Source: JAGQKC01 sp965223675 | GTDB lineage: Bacteria > Nitrospirota > Nitrospiria > Nitrospirales > UBA8639 | Direction of reading: 5' to 3' | NCBI GenBank assembly: GCA_965223675.1 | Contig: OZ245013.1 | Coordinates: 4,092,001 to 4,156,000, forward strand | DNA: 64,000 bases | Shown: piece by piece, positions 62,327-64,000 of the stretch | Numbering within the stretch: the first letter of the stretch is position 1 | How the letters are laid out: each line of letters begins with the position of its first letter | Position numbers and translations under genes: made by a program | Notes under the pieces: model-generated | Told to the model about the DNA's origin: nothing | Databases searched by the model: none | Seen by the model: only the letters and a program-made list of their open reading frames with translations

Positions 62327-63256
62327 ATGGATCAACAACTTGTTCAGCGCATCAAGAATTGTAAGACACTTCCCGCCATTCCCAGTCTCCCTTTGCAAGT
62401 TTTGCAGATGTGTCGAGATGAATCGGCAGATTGTCAAAAAATGGCAGATATTATCAGTAAAGATCCGTCTTTTGTCGCCAAATTATTGAATGTTGCCAAT
62501 TCAAGCTTTTATGGTGGTGCCCGGCATAAAGTGACGACGGTGACTCAAGCCGTAACGCTCTTAGGCATGAACTCGATTGCGACGCTTGCGTTTTGCTTTT
62601 CTCTATACCGCGATTTGCGTAAAAAAGGTGGTGTGGCCTTTGATCATAATCGTCATTGGCATCGTTCAATTTTGTCAAGTGTGGCAGCGCGGGTGGTCGG
62701 GAAGTGGGCGCAAGTTCCCAACTATGAAGAGATCTTTCTTGCCTCTCTGATACAGGACTTGGGAATGTTGGTCCTAAGCGAAGTGTTTATGGGGGAATAT
62801 GGAGAAATTTATAATAATGCAGGAACCAACCATCAGGTGTTACAGGAATTTGAGCGAGAACGGTTTGGTAGTGACCATAGTGAAATAGGAGCGTGGCTTG
62901 CTGAAACTTGGGAATTGCCTGAAATGATGTCCGCTGCTGTGCGTGGAAGTCATCATTCTGACCTAGCAGAAGACTCAGAAGATTTTCGAACAACAATTGT
63001 ATGTGTCATGTTATCCGGTCGCTTAGCCGACCTGTGGTGTGATCCTGCCGGCGAGAACACCTTTCATGACATACTTGCCTTGTGCCAGCAATACTTTACG
63101 ATGGAAGCTCAGGATCTGGTGGAAATTTTGTCGAATATTGCGGAAGCGATTCCAGAATTTTCTTCATTCTTTCAGATCAATCTTGGGAGTGATGAAGAAA
63201 TTCAAGGCGTCGTGAGTATGGCAGAACAGACTCTCCTGACCCCCATTGCTCAATAG
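62327..63256 (+). CDS. HDOD domain protein
   Basis: A 309-residue cytoplasmic protein composed of one HDOD domain, a relative of HD phosphohydrolases lacking some metal-binding histidines. Motifs are CKTLPAIPSLPLQVLQMC near the start, DPSFVAKLLNVANSSFYGG, VTLLGMNSIATLAF and FLASLIQDLGMLVLSEVF. Such proteins act in signalling, often with cyclic di-GMP or chemotaxis proteins. The remaining C-terminal region (about residues 200-309) is a helical extension. A STAS-domain gene faces it downstream, in convergent orientation. Confidence 0.9.
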   Translation: MDQQLVQRIKNCKTLPAIPSLPLQVLQMCRDESADCQKMADIISKDPSFVAKLLNVANSSFYGGARHKVTTVTQAVTLLGMNSIATLAFCFSLYRDLRKKGGVAFDHNRHWHRSILSSVAARVVGKWAQVPNYEEIFLASLIQDLGMLVLSEVFMGEYGEIYNNAGTNHQVLQEFERERFGSDHSEIGAWLAETWELPEMMSAAVRGSHHSDLAEDSEDFRTTIVCVMLSGRLADLWCDPAGENTFHDILALCQQYFTMEAQDLVEILSNIAEAIPEFSSFFQINLGSDEEIQGVVSMAEQTLLTPIAQ

Positions 63257-63557
63257 TTTTCTACTTCCTTGGACTATTGCTTCTCCTTGCGAAATTGCAT
63301 GATATTTCCCCACCGTAGAAACTTTCCGTTGGATCATTGACTAGTATATAAAAGTTCAAACCTAGGGACATGGTACGCGTATCCTTCAGGTAAAAACGCG
63401 AAGGAGGCCATCTTCAAAAGGATTGTGTGATCATACAGGATTTCGGTTTGAAGAGAATGCGAGTGAAGTCGTTTTTTTATTTATAGCCGTTCTCTACAGC
63501 TTTAAGTAATTATCGTAAGTTATCACGATGTGCCAGCCGGGTTGGTATGGCTGGGGG
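63257..63557. other. Intergenic region between the HDOD and STAS genes
   Basis: A 301-base gap between convergent genes. It contains an AAGGAGG near 63402 and a GTGTGATCATACAGG stretch near 63425, but no reading frame of any length follows. I see no terminator of good quality. Confidence 0.35.
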
Positions 63558-63872
63558 TTATTTGGTTTCGCTATAACCTGGCTCAAGTGTCTGAGCGTTC
63601 AGTTCAGTCAGAATCGTCTTAATGGATGCAGGGGCGTTCAGGACGGTACCTTCTATGCCAAGCTGGCGTACGGTATGCAGCGCAAAGCACAATGTTCCCA
63701 AACTCATCTTCTCCACAGAGGTTACATCTGCAAGGTTTAATTGAAGTTGCTTGCTTCCAAGCGCATGGGCGTGACGAATAGCACGCTCACAAGCAGGACC
63801 AACCGTGTGATCTAACGTGCCTTTGAAACGAACTTCTAGTCGATCAGGGTAAATATGCTCTGTAATTGTCAT
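63558..63872 (-). CDS. STAS domain protein (anti-sigma-factor antagonist type)
   Basis: A 104-residue single STAS domain with an excellent ribosome site (AAGGAGG five bases before the ATG). The fold landmarks are RLEVRFKGTLDHTVGPACERAI, KQLQLNLADVTSVEKMSLGTLCF and VLNAPASIKTIL. The usual phosphorylated serine of SpoIIAA-like proteins lies in a D-x-SG motif; here the corresponding loop reads VEKMSLG, so regulation by phosphorylation is uncertain. Possible partners are anti-sigma kinases or a signalling complex with the HDOD protein. Confidence 0.85.
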   Translation of the reverse strand: MTITEHIYPDRLEVRFKGTLDHTVGPACERAIRHAHALGSKQLQLNLADVTSVEKMSLGTLCFALHTVRQLGIEGTVLNAPASIKTILTELNAQTLEPGYSETK

Positions 63873-64000
63873 ATGTACCTCCTTGAGCTAAAGATACTTT
63901 TTCAGTACACATGAAAGAAGAACCTATTGACCATTCCTCAAAAAGGGTAGGGAGAATTACTGAAAACTGTTCAATGCCGACACTCATGGAATACGTGAGT

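Overview
The window looks like a bacterial chromosome of moderate GC (by eye a little under half), densely packed and mostly housekeeping. The best taxonomic guess is the Nitrospirota, most likely a Nitrospira-type organism. This rests on the order rho-rpmE-prfA-prmC-murA-his genes-dnaG, an alginate-export-type porin, a short HisG, a B12-dependent ribonucleotide reductase, a DUF4321 protein and short intergenic palindromic repeats. It is inference from gene content only; no 16S rRNA gene is present.

Region by region. Positions 1-9.8 kb hold unlinked metabolic and transport genes: the start of an M32 carboxypeptidase that runs off the left edge, an O-methyltransferase, a Ni/Co transporter, a secreted CocE/NonD hydrolase, a HAD phosphatase, 3-methyladenine glycosylase I, a CDF metal transporter and a secreted SH3-endonuclease/exonuclease/phosphatase protein. 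Positions 10-17.8 kb carry formate-THF ligase, uvrB, a methyltransferase and two TatA/B-type genes. Positions 18-28.7 kb are envelope-rich: a porin, a lytic transglycosylase with a tandem LysM array, a caspase-fold lipoprotein lacking the catalytic cysteine, a translationally coupled pair of paralogous lipoproteins, YajQ and CstA.

Positions 30.7-44.4 kb form a long co-directional block: rho, rpmE, prfA, prmC, murA, hisG, hisD, hisB, hisH, a lipoprotein, hisA, hisF, hisIE, a HIT protein and dnaG, with many ATGA-type overlaps. Directly after dnaG, where rpoD is often found, lies only a decayed remnant. Sigma-70 region 1.2 is joined in frame to the C-terminal end of region 4.2, with the middle of the gene gone. 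It is followed by a CAU-anticodon tRNA, a zinc-ribbon coiled-coil protein, RNase P RNA and tRNA-Glu.

Positions 47-64 kb contain a SUMF1-type protein, a cupin, a large secreted zinc metalloprotease with a CFI-box, a RelE/HigA-type toxin-antitoxin pair with an operator-like palindrome, adenosylcobalamin-dependent ribonucleotide reductase, TrkH, the methylthiotransferase pair mtaB-miaB, an HDOD protein and a STAS protein.

The most unusual observations are the deleted rpoD relic at 44.7 kb, the catalytically altered caspase-like lipoprotein facing two paralogous lipoproteins, the metalloprotease with an internal CFI-box, and the apparently leaderless toxin-antitoxin operon. No CRISPR array, prophage, transposase or integrase was seen.
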